Origin: Oscillospiraceae bacterium
GTDB taxonomy: Bacteria; Bacillota; Clostridia; Oscillospirales; CAG-382
Direction: 5' to 3'
Length of the DNA: 37,454 nucleotides
NCBI GenBank assembly: GCA_015065225.1
Contig: SVQR01000010.1
Span: forward strand, 1-37,454
Both the position numbers and the translations under genes were made by a program. How positions within the stretch are numbered: the stretch's first letter is position 1; each line of letters opens with the position of its first letter. This document shows positions 1 through 8,765 of this stretch, piece by piece. A model generated the notes under the pieces. It saw only the letters and a program-made list of their open reading frames with translations, was not told where the DNA came from and ran no database searches.

Positions 1-2010
1 GATGCAGTTCTGCATTTCTACACAACGCTCAATATCAATGCAGGTCCTACCACCTTTGAAAACTTTGAACTTCATCCCGCAACAACCAACGGAACAGTCG
101 ATGATACATCCGACGATGGTCACGGAACATGGTATATGACAGGCTCTGAAAACACGGTGTTTGGTGAAGGCTTCAAGATCAAATGGGTAAACCAGAACAG
201 CGGAAGTCCGAGAATATACTACAGAACATACATGAGCGAAGACTTCACGAAGAATACCAATACCGAACACAGGACTGTATTCGCAAGCAGCAGTGCTTCC
301 TTTGTAGCTGCCGGCATCGGTGGATACAGAGATACCTTTGGCAAGCCCGATTCAGATGTTCCCGCTCTTGTTGAAACTGTATTTGACGGTCTTTTCCTTT
401 ACGAAACTATCAATGCCGGATTTACCGATCCAGCCGATTACCAGAACAGAGTCTACGGTAATGTAAACATTCATGTAAACGGCGGAAATTTCTATAAAAA
501 GCAGGTAAAGCTTCTAAATATAAACGAAACCAACTACCATACCGGAAGAACAACGGTAATATTCAACAACGGTATGAACGATGCAAATGACTGGACAATA
601 GCTGCAGGTGTTGACTACGTTGTAAACAGTGTTGCCGGAGGAACGGTAGAAATAAAAACTCAAGCTCCTTTCGGAGGTACACCCGTATTCAAGCTCACAC
701 CAAAGGAAGCAGGTAAAGTTCCCTGCATTGACGGACTTATCGCTGTTTCCGAAAACGATGACGGAGAATTTCTTTATACACCCGAAATTCCTGGAACAAG
801 CACAGATAAGGTAACAACCGACAATCCCGAGGGTACTGTTACCGAAACAATTAATGTCACATGGATCGACAAGCCGGAGGAAACGGTTGAGCCGCAGGTA
901 TATACAATAAACGGCAAGCCCTCGGTATTTATTTCCGACACAGCGGTAATAAACGACAACGGCATGACATACGGTGCATATCCGGGACTTAAAGAGGCAT
1001 TTGCGGCATTGGGTTCCGACGGTGGTGTAATATACGTCTACGGAACGGTACATGACAGCACGAGAACAGACCTCGGAAGAGTTGCAATTGACGGAAAAAC
1101 CGCAAGAGAGCACGTTCTTATCCGAGGCTGGACAAGCGATGCGGTTCTGCATTTCTACACAACGCTCAATATCAATGCAGGTCCTACCACCTTTGAAAAC
1201 TTTGAACTTCATCCCGCAACAACCAACGGAACAGTTGATGACACCTCTGACGATGGTCACGGAACATGGTATATGACAGGATCGGAAAACACGGTGTTCG
1301 GTGAAGGCTTAAAGATAAAATGGGTAAACCAGAACAATGGAAGTCCGAGAATATATTACAGAACATACATGAGCGAAGACTTTACAAGAAACACCAACAC
1401 CATACACAGGACTGTATTCGCATCCAAGGATGCCTCGATTTTAGTTGCAAGTATCGGAGGTTACAGAGATTCCTTCGGCAGTGCAAGCTCAGACGTACCT
1501 GCTCTTGCGGAAATAGTATTTGACAACGGTTTCCTTTATAGTGCTATCAATGCGGGATTTTCCGATGCGGCGGATTATATGAACAGGGTCTACGGTAACG
1601 TAAACATTTATGTAAACGGCGGAAGCTTCTATACTAAAAAAGTAAACCTTTCAAGTATAAATGCAACCAACTATCATACGGGAAGAACAACGGTAATATT
1701 CAACAACGGTATGAATACCGGCTGGACGATTGCTCCCGGTGTTGACTACGTTGTAAACAGTGCTGTGGGAGGAAAGGTAGAAATATACGAACAGGCTCCC
1801 TTCGGCGGTGCTCCCACATTCAAATTCATTCCCGAAAACGAAGGTTATACAGCTCTTATCAACGGCGAAATAATTCTTGAGATGGATGAAGTCGAAGGAA
1901 GTTTCTTCTACACACCGGATATCCCTCTTGAAAATGACTCTTTGATAACTACAGACAATCCCGAAGGAACTGTTACCGAAGTTTTGGATGTCGAGTGGAT
2001 AGAGATTCCC
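1..2010 (+). repeat. Tandem coding repeat, period about 1137 bp
   Basis: Base 1 onward aligns with base 1138 onward at very high DNA identity over the first 150 bases (for example the stretch from GCATTTCTAC to GGTATATGAC), with small codon-level differences later. The period is about 379 codons. The first copy is cut by the window edge (1 to about 885) and the second covers about 886-2010. Near identity at DNA level points to recent duplication or gene conversion. More copies may lie upstream. Confidence 0.85.
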
Positions 2011-3624
2011 GACACCTGCATTGTATCCTTTGATGCAAACGGCGGAAGCGGAAATGTTCCGGAAAGCATCGAGTGTAACCGTGGTGAGGTATACACATTG
2101 CCCGATATTGATGAAGTTGACCTTACCATGAAGGATTCGGCATTCCTCGGATGGAACACGGAAAAGTATGCCGACAAGGCACTTGCAAGCATTAAAGTAC
2201 CCGATAGTGAAGCTGTTACTCTTTATGCGGTATGGCAGCACAACGGAGTAAAACTCTCGGAGGATCAGGATATTTCCGACAAGGGCATTGGCGGTATCAG
2301 AGTTTCGACGGTTGACAAAAGCGAATTTGAATCAAATGAGGCTGTAGCATCAGCTGTTGCGGCACTTGAAAATGAGCCTTTGAATATCGCAGGCTTTGAA
2401 GCGGTATATGCATTTGACATAAAGGTCTTTGACATCGGTGAAAATGAGATATCTTCTTTTGATGAACTGAACTTTGAGATAGCTACTGATGTACTTCCCA
2501 CCATTTCCGTCGGAGAATGTTATGTCATATACAGGGAAGATAGCTTTGTTCCTTTCACGATGAATACAGACTACCTTGCTTTCGGTGACACGGAATGCGG
2601 AACTTATACCGTTGCAGTGATGAATGCAAAGACGGCAAACTATGCCTATAAGACTCTCTCATACAACAAAGCAAGCGGTGAATATGTTCTTGCCCTTTAT
2701 TTTGACGGAGCAGATGCCTCCTACGGTACATTCGGACTCGCCTTTGATACCGAAAGACTTGAATTTGTTTCCTTTACGGCTTCGGAAAATGTTATCCTCA
2801 CAGGAGAGGATACGGGTTTCGGAACATATCTTTGTGATGGCGGCATATACAGAAATACATGGGAAGCGGCAAACGGAAGCTATATAAATGCCGCAGATAC
2901 ACCTGTCGAAATAGGCAGACTCGTCTTTGCCGCAAAGAGTGCGATAACGGAAACAAGCGGACTTTTCGCAAAGGCTGTATTTTCGGATGCGGAAACAGTT
3001 CTTCCCGAAGGCGTTGCGAAAACCGTTTATGACACCGATGAGAATGTTTATCTGTATGCTCCTATGATACCCAGTGCATATGTATACTGTCAGCCGACAA
3101 CGGAAGTATTCGAGCTTGAAATTATTCAGACAGAATCAAAATTCGGTGCAAAGATTATAACCGAGCGTGAATACGGAAAGGAATCGGCAAACTATGCGAT
3201 CATCACGATTCTTTCCGATGATAATGCAGTTCTTTCCCTCTCTGAGGATGAACTGACCGTAACCGAATCGGAAAGCGGAAAGGCAGTGCTTGAGATATCA
3301 TCCGAGCTTACGCCCGGCGAATATACTCTCAGGATTCAAAAGAACGGCTATCTCACATACACAACGGAATTTACCGTTGATACAGCCGGGATGACGTTGC
3401 CGGATATCACACTTATAGGCGGAGATATCAAGGGAAGCACCGAGGAAATATGCGGAGACGGTACGGTTGACATAGATGACTTCATAAGAGTTCTGAGAGG
3501 CTTCTCACACGATGCAGCTTCCGAGGTAAGAACGGCAGTTGATCTCAATGAGGACGGAAGTGTCAATGTAACGGATATTGCGATAGTTAAGAAGAATTTC
3601 GGAAAAAGCTCGGTCGGTCAATGA
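1..3624 (+). CDS. Large secreted modular protein with C-terminal dockerin (5' end outside window)
   Basis: The reading frame is open to the first base, so the gene starts upstream; the ATG at 136 is internal, because the residues before it match the second module. Two long near-identical modules occupy about 1-885 and 886-2010. Next comes an InlB/Listeria-Bacteroides-type repeat (about 2010-2240, with VSFDANGG and ending LYAVWQ), then a cohesin-like beta segment (about 2640-3060). A short carboxypeptidase-regulatory-like stretch (EYTLRIQKNGYLTYT) leads to a type I dockerin (about 3440-3610). The second dockerin calcium loop is canonical (DLNEDGSVNVTD). In the first loop position 1 is Glu and position 3 is Cys. 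Established knowledge: dockerins bind cohesins to assemble extracellular complexes or attach to the cell surface. The modules carry a GGVIYVYG beta-strand motif and a TTFEN motif resembling TTFDN in the next protein, suggesting a shared beta-helix fold. The substrate is unknown. Confidence 0.85.
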   Translation, partial: DAVLHFYTTLNINAGPTTFENFELHPATTNGTVDDTSDDGHGTWYMTGSENTVFGEGFKIKWVNQNSGSPRIYYRTYMSEDFTKNTNTEHRTVFASSSASFVAAGIGGYRDTFGKPDSDVPALVETVFDGLFLYETINAGFTDPADYQNRVYGNVNIHVNGGNFYKKQVKLLNINETNYHTGRTTVIFNNGMNDANDWTIAAGVDYVVNSVAGGTVEIKTQAPFGGTPVFKLTPKEAGKVPCIDGLIAVSENDDGEFLYTPEIPGTSTDKVTTDNPEGTVTETINVTWIDKPEETVEPQVYTINGKPSVFISDTAVINDNGMTYGAYPGLKEAFAALGSDGGVIYVYGTVHDSTRTDLGRVAIDGKTAREHVLIRGWTSDAVLHFYTTLNINAGPTTFENFELHPATTNGTVDDTSDDGHGTWYMTGSENTVFGEGLKIKWVNQNNGSPRIYYRTYMSEDFTRNTNTIHRTVFASKDASILVASIGGYRDSFGSASSDVPALAEIVFDNGFLYSAINAGFSDAADYMNRVYGNVNIYVNGGSFYTKKVNLSSINATNYHTGRTTVIFNNGMNTGWTIAPGVDYVVNSAVGGKVEIYEQAPFGGAPTFKFIPENEGYTALINGEIILEMDEVEGSFFYTPDIPLENDSLITTDNPEGTVTEVLDVEWIEIPDTCIVSFDANGGSGNVPESIECNRGEVYTLPDIDEVDLTMKDSAFLGWNTEKYADKALASIKVPDSEAVTLYAVWQHNGVKLSEDQDISDKGIGGIRVSTVDKSEFESNEAVASAVAALENEPLNIAGFEAVYAFDIKVFDIGENEISSFDELNFEIATDVLPTISVGECYVIYREDSFVPFTMNTDYLAFGDTECGTYTVAVMNAKTANYAYKTLSYNKASGEYVLALYFDGADASYGTFGLAFDTERLEFVSFTASENVILTGEDTGFGTYLCDGGIYRNTWEAANGSYINAADTPVEIGRLVFAAKSAITETSGLFAKAVFSDAETVLPEGVAKTVYDTDENVYLYAPMIPSAYVYCQPTTEVFELEIIQTESKFGAKIITEREYGKESANYAIITILSDDNAVLSLSEDELTVTESESGKAVLEISSELTPGEYTLRIQKNGYLTYTTEFTVDTAGMTLPDITLIGGDIKGSTEEICGDGTVDIDDFIRVLRGFSHDAASEVRTAVDLNEDGSVNVTDIAIVKKNFGKSSVGQ

Positions 3625-3680
3625 AGCCCTATTGAAAGGACAGAACTGAGTATAAGTTAAATCTTAAATAAGAATTAAGG

Positions 3681-3712
3681 TCCGCTTCTCTTATCGGGAG
3701 GCGGATTTTCTT
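3681..3712 (+). terminator. Rho-independent terminator after the dockerin gene
   Basis: TCCGCTTCTC (3681-3690) pairs with GGGAGGCGGA (3696-3705), two pairs being G-U, around a 5-base loop. TTTTCTT follows directly. It lies 57 bp after the stop codon. Confidence 0.75.
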
Positions 3713-4006
3713 ACGTATATCTGTAATTCTTTGTCTCGGCATCTTTGTGTTTCTCTGATATCGTAATAACAACGGATCTTGTCATATAGCAAAAGGTATG
3801 TCCGCATAAAAAACGGGATAGAATTCTGTTTTGAATTTTGTGCAAAAAGGATAGGGGAGCGTGAAATTATGCTCTGTCAAGGTGAGTTACATAATGTCTG
3901 TTTTCTCAATGCCGGAATTTCGTGTATTCGGATAAATGTCTGTTGCCATGCTTTCCACGCAACACCTTGCTTACACAAGCAACAAAATGCATCATACGTT
4001 AAAATG

Positions 4007-4056
4007 TGATATAATTAACAAATATTATTGACAACAAAAATGTTTTATGGTATTCT
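4007..4056 (+). promoter_or_regulatory. Two promoter-like sequences upstream of the beta-helix SLH gene
   Basis: TTGACA at 4028-4033 is separated by 17 bp from TATTCT at 4051-4056, which also carries the extended TGG just upstream. A second perfect extended -10 (TGATATAAT) sits at 4007-4015 with no clear -35. The first is well placed for a transcript starting near 4063. Because this -35 coincides with the TTG at 4028, translation is unlikely to begin there. Confidence 0.65.
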
Positions 4057-4096
4057 ATTGGTGTTCTCAACAAGCAAAAAAGAAAGGACAACCGAC

Positions 4097-7000
4097 ATGA
4101 AAAGAAGAAAATTCCTGTCATTGATACTGACCTTTGCACTTATGCTTACGGCAGTAAGCTGTTTTACATTTTCCGCAAATGCTGCCTACAGCTATTCCGG
4201 CTCGGTAATCTACCTCTCGGATAACGGTGACGACACAAAGGACGGCAAAACTGTTGAAAATGCGGTCAAAACTCTCCCGAAGGCTCTTGAACTCGTGAAT
4301 GCCGGCGGTACTGTTGTGATCACCGACGTGTTTACCCATACCGGTGGCAACATTACCAAGAAGTGTACCATCGCGGGATATAATGCCGATTCAAGGCTTG
4401 ACCTCAAGTATTGGTCACTGATCCTTTCGGCAAATACTACCTTCGATAATATTACCATCAACGCCTGCATCCCGAACGTTTTTGTCCTCGCTTACGGAAA
4501 TGAGCTTGTTTTCGGTGATAATGTCACCTGTACCAAGAACGACGGTGTACTCAACTATATTAGCGTCAGAGGCGGCGGAGACGGCGACTACGACTTCAAG
4601 AAGGATGCGAAAATCGTCGTAAAAAGCGGTACTTACAACGCCATCCACGGCGGTACCAGGATCGGCGATATGCTCGGTAATACAAGTATTACGATCTATT
4701 CGGGCGTTACCGTATATGGCGCGGTAAACCCCGGCAACAATTACAACGAGGAATCCGCCGTTGCAGGCAATGCAGTTGTAAAGCTTGTCGGCGACAACAT
4801 CAAGATCGGCTCTATCGCAAAGCATCCGTCCGTAAAGGGCGACACTATCATGGATCTCTCGGAGTATACCGGAGAGATCGACAAGAGATGGAATTTTGAC
4901 GGTATGAAGATCATAAATTACGGCGAGGAGGTACCCGCAGAGCTCGAGAAGGAAAACAAGCTTGCGGCGTACTCGGGCATTCCGGGAAAAGAAAACAGTG
5001 TATATCTTTCTGACAACGGTACAGATGAGAACGACGGTAAAACACCTGCAACCTCTGTTCGTACCCTCGATAAGGCAGTCTCGCTCGTTCCCAACGGCGG
5101 TAGTATCGTCGTAACAGACATTTACTCACACTACGTTGCAACAACTATCAAGAAGAACTGTACCGTTGAGGGATTTATGCAGGATTCGGTTTTCGACTTC
5201 AATGTATGGAATCTCTACCTCGGTGCGCCGGTCACCTTCGATAACATTACCCTTAATGCTTCTGTTCCAAGTGCGTTTATTCTTGCAAACGGCAATGAGC
5301 TTACGATCGGCAAGAGCGTAATGTGTACAAAGACTCCCGGAGTAGGAAACTTCCTCTCGATAAGAGGTGGCGGTGAGGGAAACACCAGGATAGAAAAAGA
5401 CACCAGAATAAACATATACAGCGGTACGTGGACGTCGATCTACGGCGGTTCCCGTATCGGAAACATTGACGGCAACTCCTTCATTACGATCCACGACGGC
5501 GTAGTCGTAAACGGCAGAGTAACCTCCGGTAATAATTACGAAGGTGAGTCGCAGGTTACCGGCTCGGGTGTTGTAAAGCTTATTGGTAAGAACATCAGTA
5601 TCGGACAGCTTGACAAGCACAAGTCTGTTGTCGGAGAGAGCTATATCGATCTGTCCGAATACAGTGGTGAGATCTCCCCGGCGTGGAATTTCGAGGGAAC
5701 TGTAGTTATCCATCAGGGCGAAAAGCTTCCCGAGGCCATCGAAAGTGTATACCTTAAAAAGCCTCTCCGCTACGACCTTTCCGCAGAGAAGAATCTCGTA
5801 TATGTTTCGGACAGCGGAAGCGACGAAAACGATGGCAGAAGCGAGGAAAAGCCCCTTCTGACGCTTGCAGCCGCAATGAATGCTCTCGGCGAAAACGGAG
5901 GTACAGTTGCTGTCGTAGGCGACTTTGCCCATAAGGACAAGACCTTTTTGGCAAAAGCTCCCATAAAGCTTACTTCCGTTGATTCCCACTCAAGATTTAT
6001 ACTCGGCGTATGGAGCATTCAGGTAAACAAAGGCATCGAAATAGATAATCTCCATCTGTATCTTGCGGCGGATTATACTTTCCTCCTCCATTACGGAAGT
6101 CCCGTTCATATTGGCAAAAACGTAAAATGTGAGCGTGCACAGGGACTTAACAGCGATCTCTGTATCCGTGCCGCAGAAAGCGGAAACTACAACTCCGATG
6201 TTAATATAACCATCGAAAGCGGTACATTCGCAACTGTCTATACAGGCTCGAAACAGGGTAATATCAGAGGCAATTCCACAGTAAATATCAGCAATGCCAA
6301 AGTAAAACGTATCGTATTCGGCAATGACGGCTCAAACGGCGTTTACAACGGCGGCGTCGAGGGTGCGACTGTCGTAACCCTTTCCGGAAATGCCAAGGTC
6401 GATGATATTATCATTCAGGGCACCAATGGCGGAAGCCTTATTCTCGATATCTCTAAGCTTGAGGGTGACAAGCCGAACGTCTCAAGTGACATTATGCTTA
6501 TTTCAGATTCCTCCGACGGCAGAAAGCTCTATTCATACGTCAACGCAAAGTTCATTTCGGGCTATCCGGACAACACCTTCAAGCCCGACTCAAATATGAA
6601 GATATGTGAAGCAATAACGGTAGTTTCCAAGGTCGGAGGTTTCGGCTCACATTATAAGTCCGAGGGTGCGTCAAAGTTTGTTGATGTAGCAGAATCGGAC
6701 TGGTTCTATCCGAACGTAAAATACCTTGAGGATAAGGGACTTCTTGATTTCTTCGGTACGAACCTTCGTCCCAACGATCCGATCACAAGAGCCGAATTCG
6801 TAGTGCTTCTCGCAGGCTTCGGCATAAAGAACGACAAAGTCGGGATAACCTTTACCGATGTGAAGGCAGGCGATCTTCACAGTGAGGAAATCTTCGCTGC
6901 AGCGGCATTGGGACTTGTAAACGGCTATCCGGACGGTTCCTTCGGCCCATCCAAGACGATCACGAGAGCCGAGGTCGTAACGGTTATAAACAGACTTCTC

Positions 7001-8536
7001 GAGAGAAACGCCGTTGCCGCAAACATCGACAGGATCGCTTCCTTTGACGATATTGCCGACCATTGGGCAAAGTATAATATAGTTGCAGCGGCAAGCGAGA
7101 AGACCGTTGATGAAAAACTTATCTGGTATACCGGCGACGCAATTATCGTAAGAACCCCCGAGGAGCTGAAAGAGACCGATACAGGACTCACCGCAAAATA
7201 CCTTGAGGGACTGGATACGACAGATGGCGAGAGCGCAGCACAGAAGCTCGAGGAGCTGAAGGAGCAGAGGATTGCCGAGATCAGAGCGACAAAGACCGAT
7301 GTCAGCGTTAAGGGCGTAAGCTACTATGTTTCGGCAGAGGGAAACGACTTGAACGACGGTAAGACACCGGAGACTGCATGGAAGACACTATCAAAGGTAT
7401 CCTCAGCAAACCTTTCCGAGGGCGATGGTGTATTCTTCCGCCGCGGAGATATTTTCAGAGGTACCGTAACCGCAAAGGCGGGCGTAACCTATTCTGCATA
7501 CGGCGAGGGCGAAAAACCTCGTCTCTACGGTTCGCTCCGCGACTATTCCGAGTCTGCGTTCTGGGACAAGACCGATAAGGAAAACGTCTACGTTTCGAAG
7601 GAAAAATTCTCGGACGACGTGGGACTTATCGTATTCGACGGCGGCAAGAATCACACGATCAAGAAGATCATCGGTGTAGCAGGCTTCGACGGAACACTCA
7701 AGTCAGACCTCGAGTTCTACCACAATACCGAGGATTACAAGCTTTATCTCTATTCGACGAGCGACCCCAATACACGCTATACCTCCACCGAGATCGGCGA
7801 GGGCAAAAACCTGATTTCGGGTGTAGGTCACGATGTTACGATCGATAATCTTTGCATTATGTACACAGGTGCACACGGTGTCGGCTTCGGCGACGGAACG
7901 AGGGGACTGACGGTCCGGAACTGCGAATTCGGCTGGATAGGCGGCATGATCCAGCATGATACGACAAGATTCGGTAACGCTGTTGAGGTATACCTTTCAA
8001 CAACCGATTATACCGTAACCAACTGCTACATATATGAGGTCTATGATGCGGGTATAACCCACCAGTTCTTCCAGGAAAGAGATACCTTTGTCGGAATGGA
8101 AAACATCGAGTATTCGAAGAACGTCATCGAACGCTGTACATATGCGATCGAATACGTAAACTCCCAGCCCGAACAGCTCGGCAATATGAAGAATGTCCGC
8201 ATCTTTGGTAACATACTTGCAGGATCCGGAGAAGGTTTCGGAAAGCAGAGACCGGACAGGCAGGATGCTGTTATCAAGGGCTGGACACATACAAACAGGA
8301 GTGAGGGCTTTATTATTTCGGACAATATCATAAGCTCCGGTGAGGGCGCAGCTCTTGTTCAGCTCGGTGTCGGAAGAATGTCCTATATGCCGGAGGTTGC
8401 AAACAACGTCTTTATCGCAAAGACAGGCACGAAGTTCGGTAACTACGGCAAGAACCCTGCACCGGTCGTTATATACAATAAGGCGTTAACTGACCTTACG
8501 GTCGGACTTTCCGATAACACCTTCATCTTTAAGTAA
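4097..8536 (+). CDS. Secreted beta-helix protein with internal SLH repeats
   Basis: The start is the ATG at 4097, which has AAAGGA 8 bp upstream and opens a clear signal peptide (MKRRKFLSLILTFALML, ending SANAA). The frame extends upstream to a TTG at 4028, but that overlaps the promoter. The product is 1479 residues. Three similar modules of about 250 residues follow, each beginning with a V(I/Y)Y(L/V)SD-type motif and containing a GGT(V/I)-type strand (about residues 35-290, 300-550, 565-800). SLH-like repeats occupy about residues 813-985 (SGYPDNTFKPD, FVDVAESDWFYP, NGYPDGSFGPS, ITRAE). A C-terminal domain from about residue 1073 starts YYVSAEGNDLNDGKTPETAW and looks like a right-handed parallel beta-helix of the pectate-lyase-like type. 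Established knowledge: SLH repeats bind pyruvylated secondary cell-wall polymer. An enzymatic activity on polysaccharide is possible but no catalytic residues are identified. Confidence 0.85.
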   Translation: MKRRKFLSLILTFALMLTAVSCFTFSANAAYSYSGSVIYLSDNGDDTKDGKTVENAVKTLPKALELVNAGGTVVITDVFTHTGGNITKKCTIAGYNADSRLDLKYWSLILSANTTFDNITINACIPNVFVLAYGNELVFGDNVTCTKNDGVLNYISVRGGGDGDYDFKKDAKIVVKSGTYNAIHGGTRIGDMLGNTSITIYSGVTVYGAVNPGNNYNEESAVAGNAVVKLVGDNIKIGSIAKHPSVKGDTIMDLSEYTGEIDKRWNFDGMKIINYGEEVPAELEKENKLAAYSGIPGKENSVYLSDNGTDENDGKTPATSVRTLDKAVSLVPNGGSIVVTDIYSHYVATTIKKNCTVEGFMQDSVFDFNVWNLYLGAPVTFDNITLNASVPSAFILANGNELTIGKSVMCTKTPGVGNFLSIRGGGEGNTRIEKDTRINIYSGTWTSIYGGSRIGNIDGNSFITIHDGVVVNGRVTSGNNYEGESQVTGSGVVKLIGKNISIGQLDKHKSVVGESYIDLSEYSGEISPAWNFEGTVVIHQGEKLPEAIESVYLKKPLRYDLSAEKNLVYVSDSGSDENDGRSEEKPLLTLAAAMNALGENGGTVAVVGDFAHKDKTFLAKAPIKLTSVDSHSRFILGVWSIQVNKGIEIDNLHLYLAADYTFLLHYGSPVHIGKNVKCERAQGLNSDLCIRAAESGNYNSDVNITIESGTFATVYTGSKQGNIRGNSTVNISNAKVKRIVFGNDGSNGVYNGGVEGATVVTLSGNAKVDDIIIQGTNGGSLILDISKLEGDKPNVSSDIMLISDSSDGRKLYSYVNAKFISGYPDNTFKPDSNMKICEAITVVSKVGGFGSHYKSEGASKFVDVAESDWFYPNVKYLEDKGLLDFFGTNLRPNDPITRAEFVVLLAGFGIKNDKVGITFTDVKAGDLHSEEIFAAAALGLVNGYPDGSFGPSKTITRAEVVTVINRLLERNAVAANIDRIASFDDIADHWAKYNIVAAASEKTVDEKLIWYTGDAIIVRTPEELKETDTGLTAKYLEGLDTTDGESAAQKLEELKEQRIAEIRATKTDVSVKGVSYYVSAEGNDLNDGKTPETAWKTLSKVSSANLSEGDGVFFRRGDIFRGTVTAKAGVTYSAYGEGEKPRLYGSLRDYSESAFWDKTDKENVYVSKEKFSDDVGLIVFDGGKNHTIKKIIGVAGFDGTLKSDLEFYHNTEDYKLYLYSTSDPNTRYTSTEIGEGKNLISGVGHDVTIDNLCIMYTGAHGVGFGDGTRGLTVRNCEFGWIGGMIQHDTTRFGNAVEVYLSTTDYTVTNCYIYEVYDAGITHQFFQERDTFVGMENIEYSKNVIERCTYAIEYVNSQPEQLGNMKNVRIFGNILAGSGEGFGKQRPDRQDAVIKGWTHTNRSEGFIISDNIISSGEGAALVQLGVGRMSYMPEVANNVFIAKTGTKFGNYGKNPAPVVIYNKALTDLTVGLSDNTFIFK
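4195..6500 (+). repeat. Three divergent protein-level modules in the beta-helix SLH protein
   Basis: The modules begin near 4203, 4999 and 5797, with starts reading VIYLSDNGDD, SVYLSDNGTD and LVYVSDSGSD. Modules 1 and 2 are clearly similar throughout (both contain I-RGGG and a G-RIG motif), and module 3 is more diverged. These are protein repeats, not recent DNA duplications. Confidence 0.75.
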
Positions 8537-8541
8537 AAATC

Positions 8542-8583
8542 TCCCCGACTGCAAATTTCCTTGCTAAGTCGGGGATCGCTTTT
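8542..8583 (+). terminator. Rho-independent terminator after the beta-helix SLH gene
   Basis: TCCCCGACT (8542-8550) pairs perfectly with AGTCGGGGA (8567-8575) around a 16-base loop, followed by TCGCTTTT. It begins 5 bp after the stop codon. Confidence 0.75.
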
Positions 8584-8697
8584 GGCGGTTGTTATTGAGC
8601 CTTGTAAGAAAAAGTTTTTATGCTTTCGAATATTCTGCCTTATTATACCACATTCTTTTTTTCGTTCACATTGATGTAACAATGATGCTGTAGAATA

Positions 8698-8727
8698 TTG
8701 ATAAGAAGCTATCCAAAATAATACAAT
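8698..8727 (+). promoter_or_regulatory. Probable promoter of the CAP-SLH gene
   Basis: TTGATA at 8698-8703 and TACAAT at 8722-8727 are separated by 18 bp, each matching consensus at five of six positions. A small perfect hairpin, AAGGGA-AAC-TCCCTT (8729-8743), lies at the expected start of the transcript, just ahead of the AAGGAG ribosome binding site at 8751-8756. Confidence 0.6.
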
Positions 8728-8765
8728 GAAGGGAAACTCCCTTTATTGAAAAGGAGAATAAGGAA

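Larger units (their letters stand above)
3625..4096. other. Intergenic region between dockerin and beta-helix SLH genes
   Basis: This 472-bp gap holds a hairpin terminator at 3681-3712, an inverted repeat at 3967-3982 (TTGCTT, 4 bases, AAGCAA), two promoter-like sequences (4007-4015 and 4028-4056) and the ribosome binding site of the next gene. A 76-codon open frame at 3779-4009 has no good ribosome binding site and a protein sequence of no recognisable family, so I do not call it a gene. Confidence 0.6.

Noticed and set aside
514..1260. 248-codon minus-strand open frame opposite the dockerin gene
   Set aside because: It mirrors a conserved repetitive coding region on the plus strand; its protein is Cys-rich and resembles no family. 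The similar frame at 1651-2241 is the same shadow on the second repeat copy.
3967..3982. Inverted repeat TTGCTT-ACAC-AAGCAA upstream of the beta-helix SLH promoter
   Set aside because: Short arms, no T-tract and no related copy elsewhere in the window; listed only as part of the intergenic description.
3779..4009. 76-codon plus-strand open frame in the gap before the beta-helix SLH gene
   Set aside because: No good ribosome binding site, Cys/His-rich random-looking protein, and overlap with promoter-like and inverted-repeat sequences.
4028..4096. Upstream TTG extension of the beta-helix SLH gene
   Set aside because: The TTG is part of a TTGACA -35 element, and the added residues precede a textbook signal peptide with its own ribosome binding site.
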